Positions 10,618-23,904 of a stretch of 64,000 nt of DNA are shown here, in pieces. Numbering within the stretch: position 1 is the first letter of the stretch; the number at the start of each line of letters is the position of its first letter. The stretch is from contig JALLLS010000050.1 in the NCBI GenBank assembly GCA_025094145.1, forward strand, positions 124,001 through 188,000. Reading direction: 5' to 3'. The position numbers were made by a program, and so were the translations under genes. The notes beneath the pieces are model-generated. The model made no database searches. It saw only the letters and a program-made list of their open reading frames with translations, and was not told where the DNA came from. This stretch comes from Spinellus fusiger (Eukaryota; Mucoromycota; Mucoromycetes; Mucorales; Phycomycetaceae).

Positions 10618-13600
10618 AGCAAAAGATGTATTGTGTTTCGGAGTCTCTTCTGTTTAGGACAGTCTTTCCACACAATTGGATGGGCTTCTGAGTTTCAATG
10701 TTTATGTTTCCAAAAGTAATATACTTTCTGAAATTGTACCTTTTTTTATGTCTCCATAGCAACACTAGACATCGACAGTGACATCAATCGATTTATTTGG
10801 TATCTGTTGTCATGCTAGTCGATCAATTCAGTTTTTTCTATTCAGTGATAAAAGAGCCTTATGAAAGCTATATACTCTGGAGAACAGACATGTGAAGATT
10901 CCTAAAATGGTTGACCAGAGATGAGTCCACTAATCCTGAAATGTACTTGTTTTTCACAGCTATTCTCCTTTTCACAAATATAGGGAGTGGCATTGATATA
11001 TATATACTCACATTAGCTATTCAAAGCTGTAGATACAACATATGAAAAGAGAAGAAATATGATTTAGAGAAAACTAAATGTAAAAAAAAGGTATTACAGA
11101 GATCAGTGAGAGGAAAGTGAAATGGTACAAATAATCTATCCAAAAAGTATACAAATAAACTAAATATGAATAGGCTTGGGTTGATGTACGAATAAAATAA
11201 AATGATGGTTATCAGCTATATTCTTCAATATAGCTGATAACCATAAAATACATAATAGACACATGGATCAAAGTACTATACTCCAATCACACACTGAGTA
11301 CGGTAGTCACTTGTGAGAATAAAATAGCATAGCAGCATATGTCTGGAAGACACTTTCAATTAATAAATGTAGAGAAGATAGAAGTTTGAAAATGAAATAA
11401 TAGATGGGATAAATACAAACAAAATAAGAGTTTATTGGTGAATGGTTTCTTTAATATGAATGAGAACAGAACTCCTTACCAATTTACCCATCACTTGTCT
11501 TGATAAACACGATGCCAGGTAATGTCTCTGTCTCAAACAAACATGAATTAATCAATGGTCTGTGGAGGTATTATTACAACAAGCCATCTAATCTATTGGT
11601 TAACAAAACAACCCAACTATATACAATAAGATAGGAAAACAGTAATCAATAGAACATATATTTTATAGAGATTTAGAGATAGTAAAGAAACCGTGAGCAG
11701 TTTATTGAAAACTCGTAAACACCCCATGAGATGATTCTAACTGACTGCATAACTTTTACCTTTACAAGAGAGTGAATATTTTGGTGTTAACTAAAAAAAA
11801 GACATCAACCAGAGTAGGTAATTATAAATCTTAGTTTGTATCATTTTGCGAACACTAGAGAAATATTGACAGAGAGATAGAATGATTAGAGATGAAAATA
11901 GAGAAGCAAGCTAAAAAGGATAGAAGAAAAGAATGATTATGAATATATGTTCAATCTATACAGTCTTCCTACTATGTAGACTGGTTATCTATTTCAATGA
12001 GTATTATCTTTATAAAATATACAATATAGAGTAAGCTAACAAGTAAGCTTAACGGTGAAATGATTTTTGCAGAGAGAATAAAGTAAAGAATGAACAATAA
12101 GAGACAAAACTCAACAAAAAACTCAAAAGAATGGAGAAACAGAGATGGAACATTTAAACCAATAGATACTGTAAAACTGGTAATAGGATCAATAAAGAGA
12201 GCTTCTTGTGAAATGAATACAATACAATCAGCCACTAAAAGGATTAGCCGGTCTTGAGCACTAAACACCAGGAAATCATTCTGATATTTAATTATTATTC
12301 TTTCTACTTCCATAAAAATCAATGTATTGTCTTATGTATTCAAAAAGCATACAGGAAAAGACATTGTTGTGCTTGGGGCAGTGTAATATTGGGTGATTTT
12401 CATTGAATGAGATATGTAGGTCACTTGTAGGCTGTCTATGAAATTGCAGTTGTGACAAGAATAGATGAAATAAGCAAAAGTAAAAGTAAAAACTATATCC
12501 AAGTGAGAGACCAATAGGACTATAACCAAAAGTATTTAAATAAAGACCTAATAAATATACCAATTTAGCAGACTTATAGATATTTTACAAGATAGATTAA
12601 TATTAAGTCAATTATTCAATAGTATCATCTATAAATGCACTGATAGCATTCTTCCCAAATTTGATTGAAGCCAGGGACAGAATGTCTCCTCATTTATAAC
12701 AATAGTCTGCACAGTTTAACAAATATTTATATATTATACAGTAGAATATCTAGTGTTCAATATCTGCATGAAAATATATTATAGTAGCATAAATAATACT
12801 TTTGCCAGTTTGTCAACTAATCACTCAGTTACTGATTTAATAGGCCACATAGTTACTTGCAGTAAAGACAGCAGTTGTCTGTCTGTGAAGATAAACAAAA
12901 TTCCTATTATTTATAAACATTTATCACTCATTTATACTAAAATGCCACACATTATCACTGATCAATCTATTCATGTTTTTATGTCTGTAGTATTACAAAG
13001 ATTCTATAAACAGGAGCTGGGGTTAGTTTGTCCATACACCTGTCAAAATACACAGACTGAACAAGTATTGGCTATCATACAGACCACTACCGTTAATGTA
13101 TGAGGTAAAAATACAAATGAGAAGTGGTTATATACAGTCAAAGATGTGGTGGTCATAGTAATGAATGGTGTTTAAACATAGAGTAGAATGGCTTTACTAC
13201 AGGTACATATTTGGCTACTATTGCAAAATACACATGACCTTGTAACTCAACCATACCTCTTTTTCATTGTTTTATTAAGCTCGATGATTTCCAAGAAGAT
13301 ATTATAGTAAAATGGTATGGGTAGTAATCAGTACATAATCAGTGTAATTAACAATATAGACTAAATTACGCAAACATAAGCTATAATGTTTTCAGTAACT
13401 CATAAATTCAATTGGCCAATATAAACAGTTATTAGTTAGGAGTTCAACACTTAGTACATTATAGAAGCCATATACATAGTAAAATAGTTAGTCTTCTTTT
13501 TTTCTTTTTCAGTGAAAATATAACAGAAAAACTTTCATTTTATATTATGACATAGCTACTTTTTTGTTATGTACAGAATCTTTTTTTTAAATAGATCATA

Positions 13601-13886
13601 CTGTAATATACAAGTTAGAAATCTTTCTATTATTTTAGTACCAATACTCTCATCTACTAGAATAGATATAATATTTGCACCCAAAAAGTGTCTAAAAAGA
13701 ATCATTTGCCTATACTTGTTTAATAGGGATAAAGTATAAATAAATAATGATTTTTTATATGAATATAAAATAAATCATTTCTAAGCAAATAGAGCAATAG
13801 AAAATATATGAATTAGAATGAATCTTGTTCTTTTTATTTTATTTTATATATGATCTTATCCACTATTTATATTTCCCAGTTACTTG
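10618..13886. other. Gene-free AT-rich stretch
   Basis: I find no supported gene in this 3.3 kb. Frames such as 11972-12322 (-), 12288-12563 (-) and 12753-13103 (+) have biased, hydrophobic or Ile/Tyr-rich composition with no family motif. A perfect hairpin at 11205-11244 is listed separately. Confidence 0.5.
11205..11244. repeat. Perfect 18-bp hairpin with 4-nt loop
   Basis: atggttatcagctatatt (11205-11222), loop cttc, then the exact reverse complement at 11227-11244. The stem is mixed in base composition, so it is less likely to be chance than the AT-only palindromes around it. It is not associated with any recognised gene end or transposon. Confidence 0.9.
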
Positions 13887-14850
13887 TACAGTTGTACCCA
13901 ATTGAATTTAATACTTGTCTAAATTTTAATAATAAAAAAAAATACTTGTTTTTGTATAAAACTTTTCTTCTTTCTAAATAGTGTTAAGCCAACACTACAT
14001 GTCAGATAGATAGTCAGAAACTCACATTCGTGGAGAATAGAACAAGGTAAAAGATAGAAGATGATGGGGCATTTATTACCTGCTGAAGGCTGGATTAAAG
14101 TTGACTGTCATTGTGAGTGTAGTTGGGATGAAAAAGTTCATGGTTTAGAATAGTATCAGAAACATCAAGGAACGTGGGTCACCATTGCGTTTAAAGAGTC
14201 ATGGAAAACATAAAAAGGCCAGTGAGAGGGACCTCATACACCTAGAAAAGGTCATTAGAAAGGACCCATTTGCCTCATAGAATCAGCTGAAATTGGAAAT
14301 ATTGAATATTCAGGTGGATGTATGTAGAAACACCATTATCAGCTACTACAATCAGTTAGTGTTTGGATCTTTTTCTGTAGATCACAAGCCAGCCTCAACT
14401 GAAGAACACAAGGAGAAACAGCCTTGTTGGGCTAAAGAATATGTCAGTTGGACGAGTGATCAGTAAAGAGGTGTCATCTGGTCTGATGAGTCAAGGTACA
14501 CCGTGGAAGAGAATGATAGAGGTGCATTTGTCATCAGAAAAGTTAGAAAACATTAGGATTCTAATCCTATTGCTCCAAAAACGAAGTTTGGTGGCGATGG
14601 GGTCATGCTTTGGTGCTGATTAAGAATGGGTGGATTTGGCCTATGAGTCTTTGTTGATGGTATTGTAAACCAAGACAGATATATCAATATTTTAGCTTAT
14701 AAGTTTCATCGTTGGTGCATGTAATTGCATCAGAAAGAGAACGAAGAATTTCAGTTACAAGAAGATGGTGGTAGCTGTCATAATGGGTCCTGTGATAGAT
14801 GGTAGAAAGAGACACATCAAATCTGATGATTCGATGTACAAGCTATTGTG
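13887..14850 (+). mobile_element. Tc1-like element relic, copy 2 (3' end lost)
   Basis: From about 13890 to 14780 this is nearly identical to 46637-47532, including the 60-codon frame MSVGRVISKEVSSGLMSQGT. The left terminal repeat is changed (tacagttgtacccaattg at 13887). Transposase landmarks on the plus strand are TSDQ...SDES-like sequence near 14450-14490, VNQDRYINIL near 14665-14700, and FQLQEDGGSCHNGSCDRW followed by KETHQI near 14750-14825. These last continue past the point where the 46-kb copy is deleted. The right terminal repeat was not found. Several in-frame stops show it is inactive. Confidence 0.85.
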
Positions 14851-15289
14851 GATAGAATCATTTGTACAAAAGTCATTACAATTGTCCAAATAATGATAAG
14901 TACCAAACAGAGAGTAGTGACATTGTGATAAGATCAAGGAATGGCAGCTTACTATAAAGAATGAGTGAGATGAATCAGTCATACAATCCTATGAGCTACG
15001 TACTTCTTCTTCCTACAGGACAGTTAGGTTGGAATATAAATACATGCTCAGTCAATGACCAAAATGTCAAGATAAGCACACTAAAATACTACTGCTTCAG
15101 ATTGATGTAGATAGAGATAAATCACTTGCATTTATTTAGAAAGCCCTCTTTATCAGTGTAGAGTCTATGCTAACATTGAGCAAGTTCATTTGGATTTTAT
15201 AGGGCATAACTAAGACACATTGAGAAGAGATACAATAAGTAGTGTACAGGATGCTGTTACTTCAGGTTCTATATATTAAAAAGCGAAAT

Positions 15290-15495
15290 TAGTAGTTAGC
15301 AATTTGTAAAATAAATAAATAAAAATAAAAACAGCTACAAAATCAATGGTATGAGATGAAGCATCTATGATAAGCTGTAGTGTATCTGAATGCAGTGGAT
15401 AAACCTTTTAGAGATAGTATAAGAGTACAACAGTATGTATTAGTATGTGTTATGTTGGGTGGTTATCTCTTCCAAGTTCTCCTATTTGTATTAAC
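15290..15495 (+). mobile_element. Possible PIF1-type helicase scrap
   Basis: In plus-strand frames, KSMV-stop-DEASMISCSVSE (15343-15390) resembles the Walker B region of PIF1-family helicases, and AVDKPFRDS (15392-15418) followed by CVMLGGYLFQVLL (15448-15486) resembles the next conserved block. The reading needs one stop and one frameshift, and spacing between blocks is longer than usual. Such helicases occur in Helitrons and as free copies in fungi. This is a weak call from short motifs. Confidence 0.3.
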
Positions 15496-15740
15496 AATTA
15501 GAGTAGAATAGAAGTATAAAAGAATGACAAACAAGTTGAATAAAAAGGAGCAGAGTGAATCGTACATTGACTAGCCAAAACACCTTTGAACCCAAGAAAT
15601 CAAAGATACTATCACACCAACAGATGATAAATAGTAGATGATACTATTCAATGGTGTTAAAGGCTATTTTTTTTTATTTTTTTTATTATTGTATTTCTAT
15701 CTATTTTCTCTAAACTAAAAATACTACCTATTCATCAAGA

Positions 15741-15935
15741 TACACCTAGAACCAACCAAAGGTCAAAGCCTAGTGGTTTATCATTTCTTTTCGCTAATGA
15801 TCACTACAGCCTCTGTTGACTAACTCACAGAAACTCATGCTACAGGTAAACTATCTAAAAGGTGATAAAGTGTGTCTTGATGGATTTTTCCATACAAAAG
15901 ATAGTACACTGTCTAATATTCTACTACCAAAATAA
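15741..15935 (+). mobile_element. Fanzor family A 3'-end fragment
   Basis: This piece aligns by eye with 51431-51620: tagaaccaa...aaggtc, agcct..tggtttatc, cctc.gttgactaactcacagaaactcatg and acaggtaaacta. It therefore carries the C-terminal tail and the downstream flank of the Fanzor A gene but not the zinc ribbon. It lies on the same strand and downstream of Tc1-like copy 2. Confidence 0.75.
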
Positions 15936-16546
15936 GACTGGGCGTGTGTTTACACTGCACAGAGTGAACCTTACTTCCACGTTACTAGTTTACAAGATAA
16001 GCAGTAAACCACGCTAGACTTGAACACAAATTAAAACATGCCTTTTTATTATTACTATTGTCTCTATAAAATCAGTCACATTATAGAATCTATCCTTATA
16101 ATAAGAGAAAGAGGTTAAAGAAAGAAAGAAAAAGAAGAGATCCATGCCTTTATACACTTCTTCCTAATCATCTATCTTTTCTGGTGCTTCTAAAATCAGA
16201 GTTGGGCCATTCTTCTTATTACGTAGTTCAACGATGACATGTTGGTGAAGCAAGACACTATTTCCAAACTATACACTGTAAGGTAGTTTTTATTATGCTC
16301 TAATGGTCCTTTACTGAGAATCAAGTGAGAATAGAGTGATTCCTTATTGAATTGGTTTTTTTACAGCTCATGTTATCAGTTTAGTATGTCATAGATCGCA
16401 TGGAAAGCCATTCTTTGCTATTCACTTGAACCTATTTCTGGACTAGAATTACTCTGAATAGAGTTTCAAAGTTCATCGGACAATGAATTTAGGAAAAATA
16501 CCACACATTTCCATTACTGCATTGGCTCTTCTTCTTCCTTTTCCCC
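15936..16546. other. Intergenic, upstream of the Hsp70-like gene
   Basis: No gene seen in this 610 bp. It should contain the promoter of the Hsp70-like gene; no heat-shock element array was convincing by eye. Confidence 0.45.
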
Positions 16547-19158
16547 ATGGATACAGCGTCTTCTGGCTTCAATTACGCAGACTACCCTGTTATTGTAGGA
16601 ATAGACTTTGGTAAAAGAAACAAAAAGTATTTAAAAGTTAAATTAAACATGTCTATAGGCACAACTTTCTCGGGCTGCTGTTATGCATTCACACAAAATG
16701 AGGAAGTGATTGACATTGTGAAATGGTAATTGTCCACTCTCTTCCCATCTCATCCTCTTTATAGGCCTAGACAGAACAACCACATTTATCCAAAGGTATA
16801 AAGAAGAGCACAGAGAATAAAAAGATGCAGGGCCTCACTCTCACCATCTTCTTTCTATTGCTGTATCTATCCTAAAGACACCTACACTCTCCCTCTATCG
16901 TAAGGGATCGACTCAATTAGTTGAGTGGGGTCATGGTGCACGACGTCAAGCAATGAAGCCCAACAGCGTTGACTCTATCCTCTTGTCCAAATTCAAACTG
17001 TATTTGGACGAATACCTCCAACAAGACTCTCTTCCTAATGGACTCAATGTGATCGATGTCATTGCAGATTACCTGCGCTCTTTCCATGCTCATGTATGCA
17101 CTGAACTTCTTAAAGGATTTGCTGGCAACTATGATCAAAGTAAATTTCGCTATGTAAAGTATTGTGTTTATTTGTTGGAAGATACAGTCTATTAGAATTA
17201 ACTGTGGTAGTAGTGCTTAACTGTACCCGCCATGTGGAGTGATCGTGCAAAAGCAGTCATGAGAGAGGCTGCTATCCGTGCAGATCTTATTCAGCGCTCT
17301 GATCATCCCGAACGACTCATGTTGATCAGTGAACCCGAAGCAGCTGCATTGTACTGTGAGAGGAAATCCGAGCAATTCAATCTTGTGCATGGCCAGCGAT
17401 TCATGATATGCGATGCAGGTGGGGGTACTGTCGATCTTATTGTGTTTGAAATTGACCAACAGCCTAACGGAAAGTAAGTCAAAGTGTTTGTAATCAAAAA
17501 AATGTATGGGGTGAACTTTGTCACTCACCTAGGACACACTCTTTAGGCGCACACTAAAGGAAGTGACGAATGGCCATGGTGGTTCTTGTGGCTCTGGCTT
17601 CTTGGATCTTAAGATGAGAGAGTATATCAAGCGTAAATTCTCACACCATGGCAACATTAATGATTCTTCTATGGAGCACATTATGGATACATTTGTGAAT
17701 ATTATTAAGGTGAGATTGGCACTGGAATGTTAGGCTCACTCTCTTGCTCATTAGCCAGAATTCGATGGGTATGAGGATCACTTTCTGGATTTACCAGCCT
17801 CCATGGGATTGGGTGATCTGACAGATGAAGACATTGGACTTGAGAATGGTTCTCTTTGCTTGCCTGCTCATGAATTACGAGATGAAGTCTTTGAGCCTGT
17901 CATTGTACAAGTGCTTGATCTGATAGAAGGTCAACTTGCCCAATCTCCCAACCTTGAGGCTATCTTCCTTGTGGGTGGGTTTGGTCAGTCCAACTACCTA
18001 TTCCGCCGTGTAGAAGAAGCTTTTGCCAACCGTGTAGGAATGATTGGTGTTCCTCCTCGAGGCGAACTTGCTGTTGTGCGTGGTGCAGTCTATTTTGGCC
18101 TCAACCCACAAATTGTAACAGAACGTGTTTCTCGAAGAACCTATGGTGTTGAAACACGTATGTTGTTCCAACCTGACCTCGATCCTCCTGAATATTCTGT
18201 TGTTGGTGTGGATCAAAAAACATACTGCCGCCAACGCTTCAGTATCTACGTACAAAAGGGCCAAAGTGTAAAAGTAGATGAAAGAGTCTCCAAGAACTTT
18301 GTTATTAGCTATCCTAATGACACTGATTCAGGTAATTCATATGCTATCGAGACATTTTTTTCATGTTTTGTATGTATAGATTTGTTTGCATTTGATGGAG
18401 AAGGACTTCCCCCACGCCTCACTACACACCCTTTGATAAAGAAAGTGGGACATTTCCCAATTCGCATGCCAACCCTTGATAATATTCGACCAGGTGACAA
18501 AGTAAACATGTCTATAGATATGTACTTTGGCTTGACAGAAATCAAAATTGAGTGCACAATTCAGGATAAGAAGTTTGTATTTACTTCCTCATTTGATGCT
18601 ATGGATGCTTTTGCAAATGCAAGTGCGGGTGCACATGTAAATACAAACCCAGGTTCAGTTTCAGGTACAAGTGCTAGTGTGGGACGTGCTAGTCCATACA
18701 GTGGTTATGCACTTGCACCTGCACCTCTGGGACAAGATCTTTATGGTATGCACGATCTTACAAACAGTGCTAGTCAACTCTCAATTCAAAATCCACCAGG
18801 TGGCTACTCATCTCCCTATGGTCAACCTCATCCAAACATGTCCAGTCCTTCTCTATCCCAGCAAAACTACATGCAACAACAGCAACAGCAACATCAGCAG
18901 CAACAACAAAAACAGCATCACCTACCATCTGCTGCAGGTTATCCACCTTCCAATATGATGGGAAGTATGTCTTCTTCAAACTACCGCTCTGGTACAGGGC
19001 CTTATCCACCTGCTCAGTCCCAACAGAGCCAAGACTATTACCCCTCTTATCCTCATCCACAAGGAAATTTCCTACCTTCACAATCTTATTATACCAATTA
19101 TCCTCCCCAGTCTGGCCAGTCTTCAGGCTATGGACCCTCTGGCTATAGTCAACACTAA
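16547..19158 (+). CDS. Hsp70-like protein of the HSPA12 type
   Basis: Eight exons (16547-16610, 16659-16725, 16765-16795, 16878-17153, 17214-17473, 17547-17709, 17755-18331, 18380-19158) join in phase to 738 residues. It is an actin/Hsp70-fold ATPase. Phosphate 1 motif is VIVGIDFGTTFSGCCY (exons 1-2). LTVPAMWSDRAK then LISEPEAAALY are typical of the HSPA12 branch. Phosphate 2 is ICDAGGGTVDLIVF, and the adenosine motif is IFLVGGFGQSNYLF. The canonical substrate-binding domain and EEVD tail are absent. Instead the last roughly 150 residues are a Q/S/P/Y-rich low-complexity tail with a near-continuous Q/H run (18870-18920). Client and partners are unknown. The last intron is 48 nt, in frame and free of stops, so its retention would insert 16 residues. 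Confidence 0.9.
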
Positions 19159-22100
19159 ACTCAATCACACAACTTTCCCCTTTCTCTATAAACATTTATA
19201 AGCACACATCTACATTCACACAGGAAATATATAAATGCATATAAAACCTTATATAGATGGATATATGGATAAGTGGATGGACATCTCTTTAGTTATACAA
19301 AAGAATGTATAGCAGAGGTAAAGTCATTCATAAAAATAATCGCTAGATTTCAAATAAATAGCCATGTTTATTTATTTGTTGGCTATACTTTACTATAATC
19401 GGCTTTATGAATTCATTGGAGATGGATATAAAACATTCATTCAATCCATCCATCAATGAGTGTTTGCTGTTTATAAGGATGGTTCATTAACAAAATACTT
19501 AGTCATTAGTAGGACTACTTTTGATCAAGAGACATGGAGGCTCTGCTATAGGAGAATTCTTATTTGATGTGGATTATTTGATATATCTTAGTATAGTAAG
19601 TAAAGTCCAATGTAACTCGTATTGTGAGCGCATGAGATGTCACTATGTATACTATGCATTGGACTCCATTAAATTTGACAAGAACAATAGGTTTTCATAA
19701 GTGTTTATGAGACCCACTCTATTAAGACCTTGTATGTCTTTCTAAATAGCTACTTGTTCAGAGCATAGACCATCATAGTCTTGGTAGCAATACTCTTTGT
19801 CTTTCTTCTTTCCGCCCACTCTCTCATAGTAAGCAATAATAATAGAGTGAGAACATAGAAGATATTTGTTACTGGCATTGCTAAATCTATGTATTTTATG
19901 ATTAATATTGATCATTTCTGGTATCAGAGGTCTTCTAGTCTTTGTTGTTGTTCTATCCTTGTGAGGATATGTCCATGTCACTCTTTCCAAAGAATAGGTT
20001 AATTGAATTTCATTGGTGTGAGTATACCCATCAGGCCATAGACTTCTTAAGGGTACTTTAGTGTTTAGTTTTAGAAGAAAATAAGACATGTTTATCAACC
20101 CCATGTTCTCATCAACAGAGACGAATCCAACCCACCACTACTATGACTGACAATACAGTAACACTATTAATATCCATTCATCAGTCCGTCAATTATAATA
20201 CACCTTTATATTCCATAGTGAATATATAAAAACACTTAATACTTCTTTTATATTTGTATATGAATTTATACTTGGTCAGAGGTGCATAAGAGCCATATGT
20301 GATGCTTGATGTAGAAATACTTTTAGAAATGCCTGACGCTGAGAACTGACAAATCATCAGGAGCTTCTTTTTTTTGTTTGTTCAGCAATCTATAAGCAAT
20401 ATCGTAACTCTAATGCACCCATTTAATAATAGTTCATTGTTTATTGTCAATAAAAATACACCTATAGATGTGTTATAATCACTCTACATCAGTCTTTGTG
20501 GTGAGAATGTATTTATGATTCAAATGAGAATAAAAGCCCCAAATCATTATAATAAAAAGTTCAATAGTGTTGGGAAAATGGCATATAACATGTTACTGGT
20601 TGGATCTCTTCCCATGAAATTCAATAAGTTTGAGATACTTTGTACCTTTACATAAAGAGGTATGTCCATTTGATCTATACCAATAGATGGAAATAGAATA
20701 GAAGAATAAAGACTGCTATGTTAATTGGAAAACATAAAAGTCTTATTTTTTGTTTTGAATCGTAGAGTGAATGGCTTCATATAAATAAATAAAAATAAAA
20801 ATAAAAATAAAAATAAAAAAACACAGCTATACTATTGTTCTTTTTAAGAATAATGATATTATTGCTGTCACCCAGACTGTTTTCTTTAGGAAGATACATT
20901 TGAGTGATACTCTTTTAGCCATTGAGTGTCATGATGATGGCATAGAAAATCCAATGAAATTCGTATCAACATAAAACACAGTGAAAGCCAATAAGTGCTC
21001 ATGTTATTGATGTAACACGGTATGAAAAGGGGGTTGAAGACGACTCAAGTGATCTAAACACTAGAGAATAAAATAATGTGTTTTAAATTGAAATTTCCTG
21101 GTCTATTCTCTTTGGCCTTATAACACATACTGATTTATTCAAGGAAGGTCAAAGGTAGTTGTATGGATTCTATTAATTTACTAAGATAGAAAGTACATTT
21201 GCTTGATTTCTTGGGAGATATCTGCAGGTTGTTTTCAATAATGCAGTTGTTTATTTAAAACTATAATGCCTATACAGAACCATCTATTGTTTCTAATTAT
21301 GTAACTAATAGATTTGTAATCTTAACACGGCCTTCTTATATTGACTGTACAACATGTGTGTATGCCCTTATAAAGAGTACCAGTAAGACAAATTCATTGA
21401 ATCCATTCATTCATGATATGTGCTAAGTATTAGAATTTCTTATGAGAAAGACTAAACCTTAAAATATGAATTTCTGTTCTAATTACTTTAGTCTATTGTC
21501 ACTTACTCAGAGAACAAGTGATATGTTTCCTCAACCTTGATTCACTTTTGTATAAAGTGAATTCTAAATATACTTGCAAGTTGTGGATTCTCCGATTCTA
21601 TTTATTATATGCCATTCTCCTTGTTATAAAGATACATTCAACATACAATAGAATCCCCAAACTCATATAGAACATGGATAATATCAACAGAATATTAAAT
21701 AAATATGTATTGAATAGAAAGTCTTGGTACTTGGTACTCCAATTCTTTGCTTCAATAAGACTGATCATCTTATATATTAGTGTCTTTATGCAAATAACAG
21801 GATAGGTTTGAAATTCCCAGTTCTTCTGTATCTCGTATTCTGAAGAGATACAGTAGTAAGGTTTATATCAAAGCCATTGACACTTCCTATTTGACTGGTG
21901 TTATTTCTATTTTGTGTACAATGAGTAAAGCCGTCGGTCTTCTTCTTTATGTTTAAAAGAAGCTGTGTTGTTTTCTTAGTGATTTTGAATAAGTTTATTA
22001 TTATGAAAACAAAACAAAAAAGGTGTTGGAATAAAAATATTAAAAACTACACACATTTTTGTTGTAATTTATTTAGTAGGAAAATCCAAAACTTGAATCT

Positions 22101-23904
22101 TTTTTTATAACTTGCTGTACCTTTTTAACTACAGAGCCAACAATTACCATTTGCTCTTTTTTTATTTGCCTTGATAGGATTTAATTCAAGCAATTATGTT
22201 CTATTCTCCAGACTAGGTAGAACTTTCTGTTCCATGTTTTCTCTTGAATGTATATTTATATACGTATCTACATAGAAATGCCTCCCAGCACATGATGGAG
22301 TGTGTCATGTTCTTCTAACCATAGCTTCGGTCTACTAGACTAGAAATAGGATAATCTCAGTTTACTTCGGAAATAATAATAATATGAGTCTGCATAAAAA
22401 CCAATGATGGGATCCAAATTCATGCTGACTGCAAGGAATAGAGAAGAAAGATACGACTAGCGAGGTGACTTTTTTATTGCTAAATAAAGTAATCTTTTCT
22501 TTTTACCGCAAAACAGGCAATGCACTGATATATCTTCTGTACTCTTGTAAGACACAGTTAACCGAGTTCTTACTTGATGACACCATTTTATGGTTATGAC
22601 TATAGGAGGATGATTAGGATGACAGATAATCACAAACCCTTTTCTTCTGAAATAATCCCTTGGTTAGGGCTAACGACACTATACAAACGTTCCATCTGTA
22701 CCAAGTACATGAGTATAATAATAGTTTCTTCTGTTATGGATCATCAGTAACAATGCTATTAGAAAACAATGGAGACATTTGTATACATTAGCAGGAGGTA
22801 ACAAGGGTCCACACACTCCATCTCTTATAAGTGAGATGCTGATTTAATAGAAAAGACTATGAATGGAGTTGATGGTTCTATATGAATGAGTTGTTTGTTT
22901 GTTTGTTTGTCGTTTTCCTATCAAACTTCACTAGTGATAAAGTGAAAGTCTTTCCACTGTCATTGTCACACATCTATGGGTATGTCTACTCCCTTTTTAT
23001 CAGATCATAGAAAGAGGAGACAAAATTATTCTTCATCTTTTTCTATACTATGGGCGGGACCTCATTCTCAATCGACAAGCGAAATAAGATAAAGTAACCG
23101 TACTTTGGGACGTTGTCCGTCTCTAAATTTGTCCAACCTGACTTGTCATTGGGGCGGTTGAATGTCTGCCTGCATGGTTCTCCTCCCTCTTCATGACTCT
23201 TATTTCATGACAAATGGCAAAAGTTAAAAATAAAAAGAAAGGGGGTGAATAATCCATGTTATTTTATTTTTATGATTGTTCTTATGGGGTAGTATTCAAG
23301 CTGCATTCACTACTTTGGCGGATGATCTATGCTAGTTGTTTCTAGACTTTAGCTCTATTTCTTTGGTACAAACTTCCTTAAGAGAGAAGTAAGTGTACGA
23401 CTGTGGCGCGACATGGTCTGTGTGACTTTAGACCGAACGATCTTTGTTTTTGTGGCGGCGAATCTCTCGACATTGGAAGAAATAATAAAGAATGATTCAC
23501 AAATTCAGCAAATGTCTTGTTAAGAATAATCGTCAGTCAATTCAAACATGGAGATGAGTAAAAGATGAACACACGTAGACTCTTTTTTGCTTATTCTTTT
23601 TATTAATATTATTGGCATGATGATGATTAGAATAAACAAATAAACAAATAAACAAATAAACAGGTCTCCTACAGGCTAACCATCAGTATTTTATAAGAAA
23701 AGAATCAAGAGAAAGTAGTCTATTCTTTCTCATGTGCTTTTACCTTTGATCTTTAAGAACTTTACCCTATTTATAAGCGCCGTTACTAGGCATAAGTTGA
23801 GGCACACTCCGCAATCTGTTCTCCTCTTTCTCTTCCCTTTTCCCTTTTCCCATTCCCATTCCCATTCCATTTCCCTTTTTTTTTTTCTTTCTTTCTCTCT
23901 TTTC
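19159..23904. other. Gene-free AT-rich stretch
   Basis: This 4.7 kb has no recognisable gene. It carries simple repeats ((AAAAT)n at about 20785-20820, (TTTG)n at 22892-22910, (AAAC/AAAT) at 23634-23662). A polypyrimidine tract with CCCATT units (about 23820-23900) sits just before the next start codon. A lone 120-codon minus-strand frame at 19742-20104 is listed separately. Confidence 0.5.
19742..20104 (-). CDS. Unrecognised 120-codon ORF, status uncertain
   Basis: This open frame starts MGLINMSYFLLKLNT and has a balanced composition (ERVTWTYPHKD, YYERVGGKKKDKEYCYQDYD) unlike the Ile/Tyr-rich junk frames nearby. That is the only reason it is listed. No motif, intron or neighbour supports a function. 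It may be a fragment of a captured or decayed gene. I do not recognise it. Confidence 0.2.
   Translation of the reverse strand: MGLINMSYFLLKLNTKVPLRSLWPDGYTHTNEIQLTYSLERVTWTYPHKDRTTTKTRRPLIPEMININHKIHRFSNASNKYLLCSHSIIIAYYERVGGKKKDKEYCYQDYDGLCSEQVAI

Noticed and set aside
12753..13103. 116-codon plus-strand ORF in the 10.6-13.9 kb region
   Set aside because: No motif, no splice context and amino-acid composition expected from AT-rich DNA.
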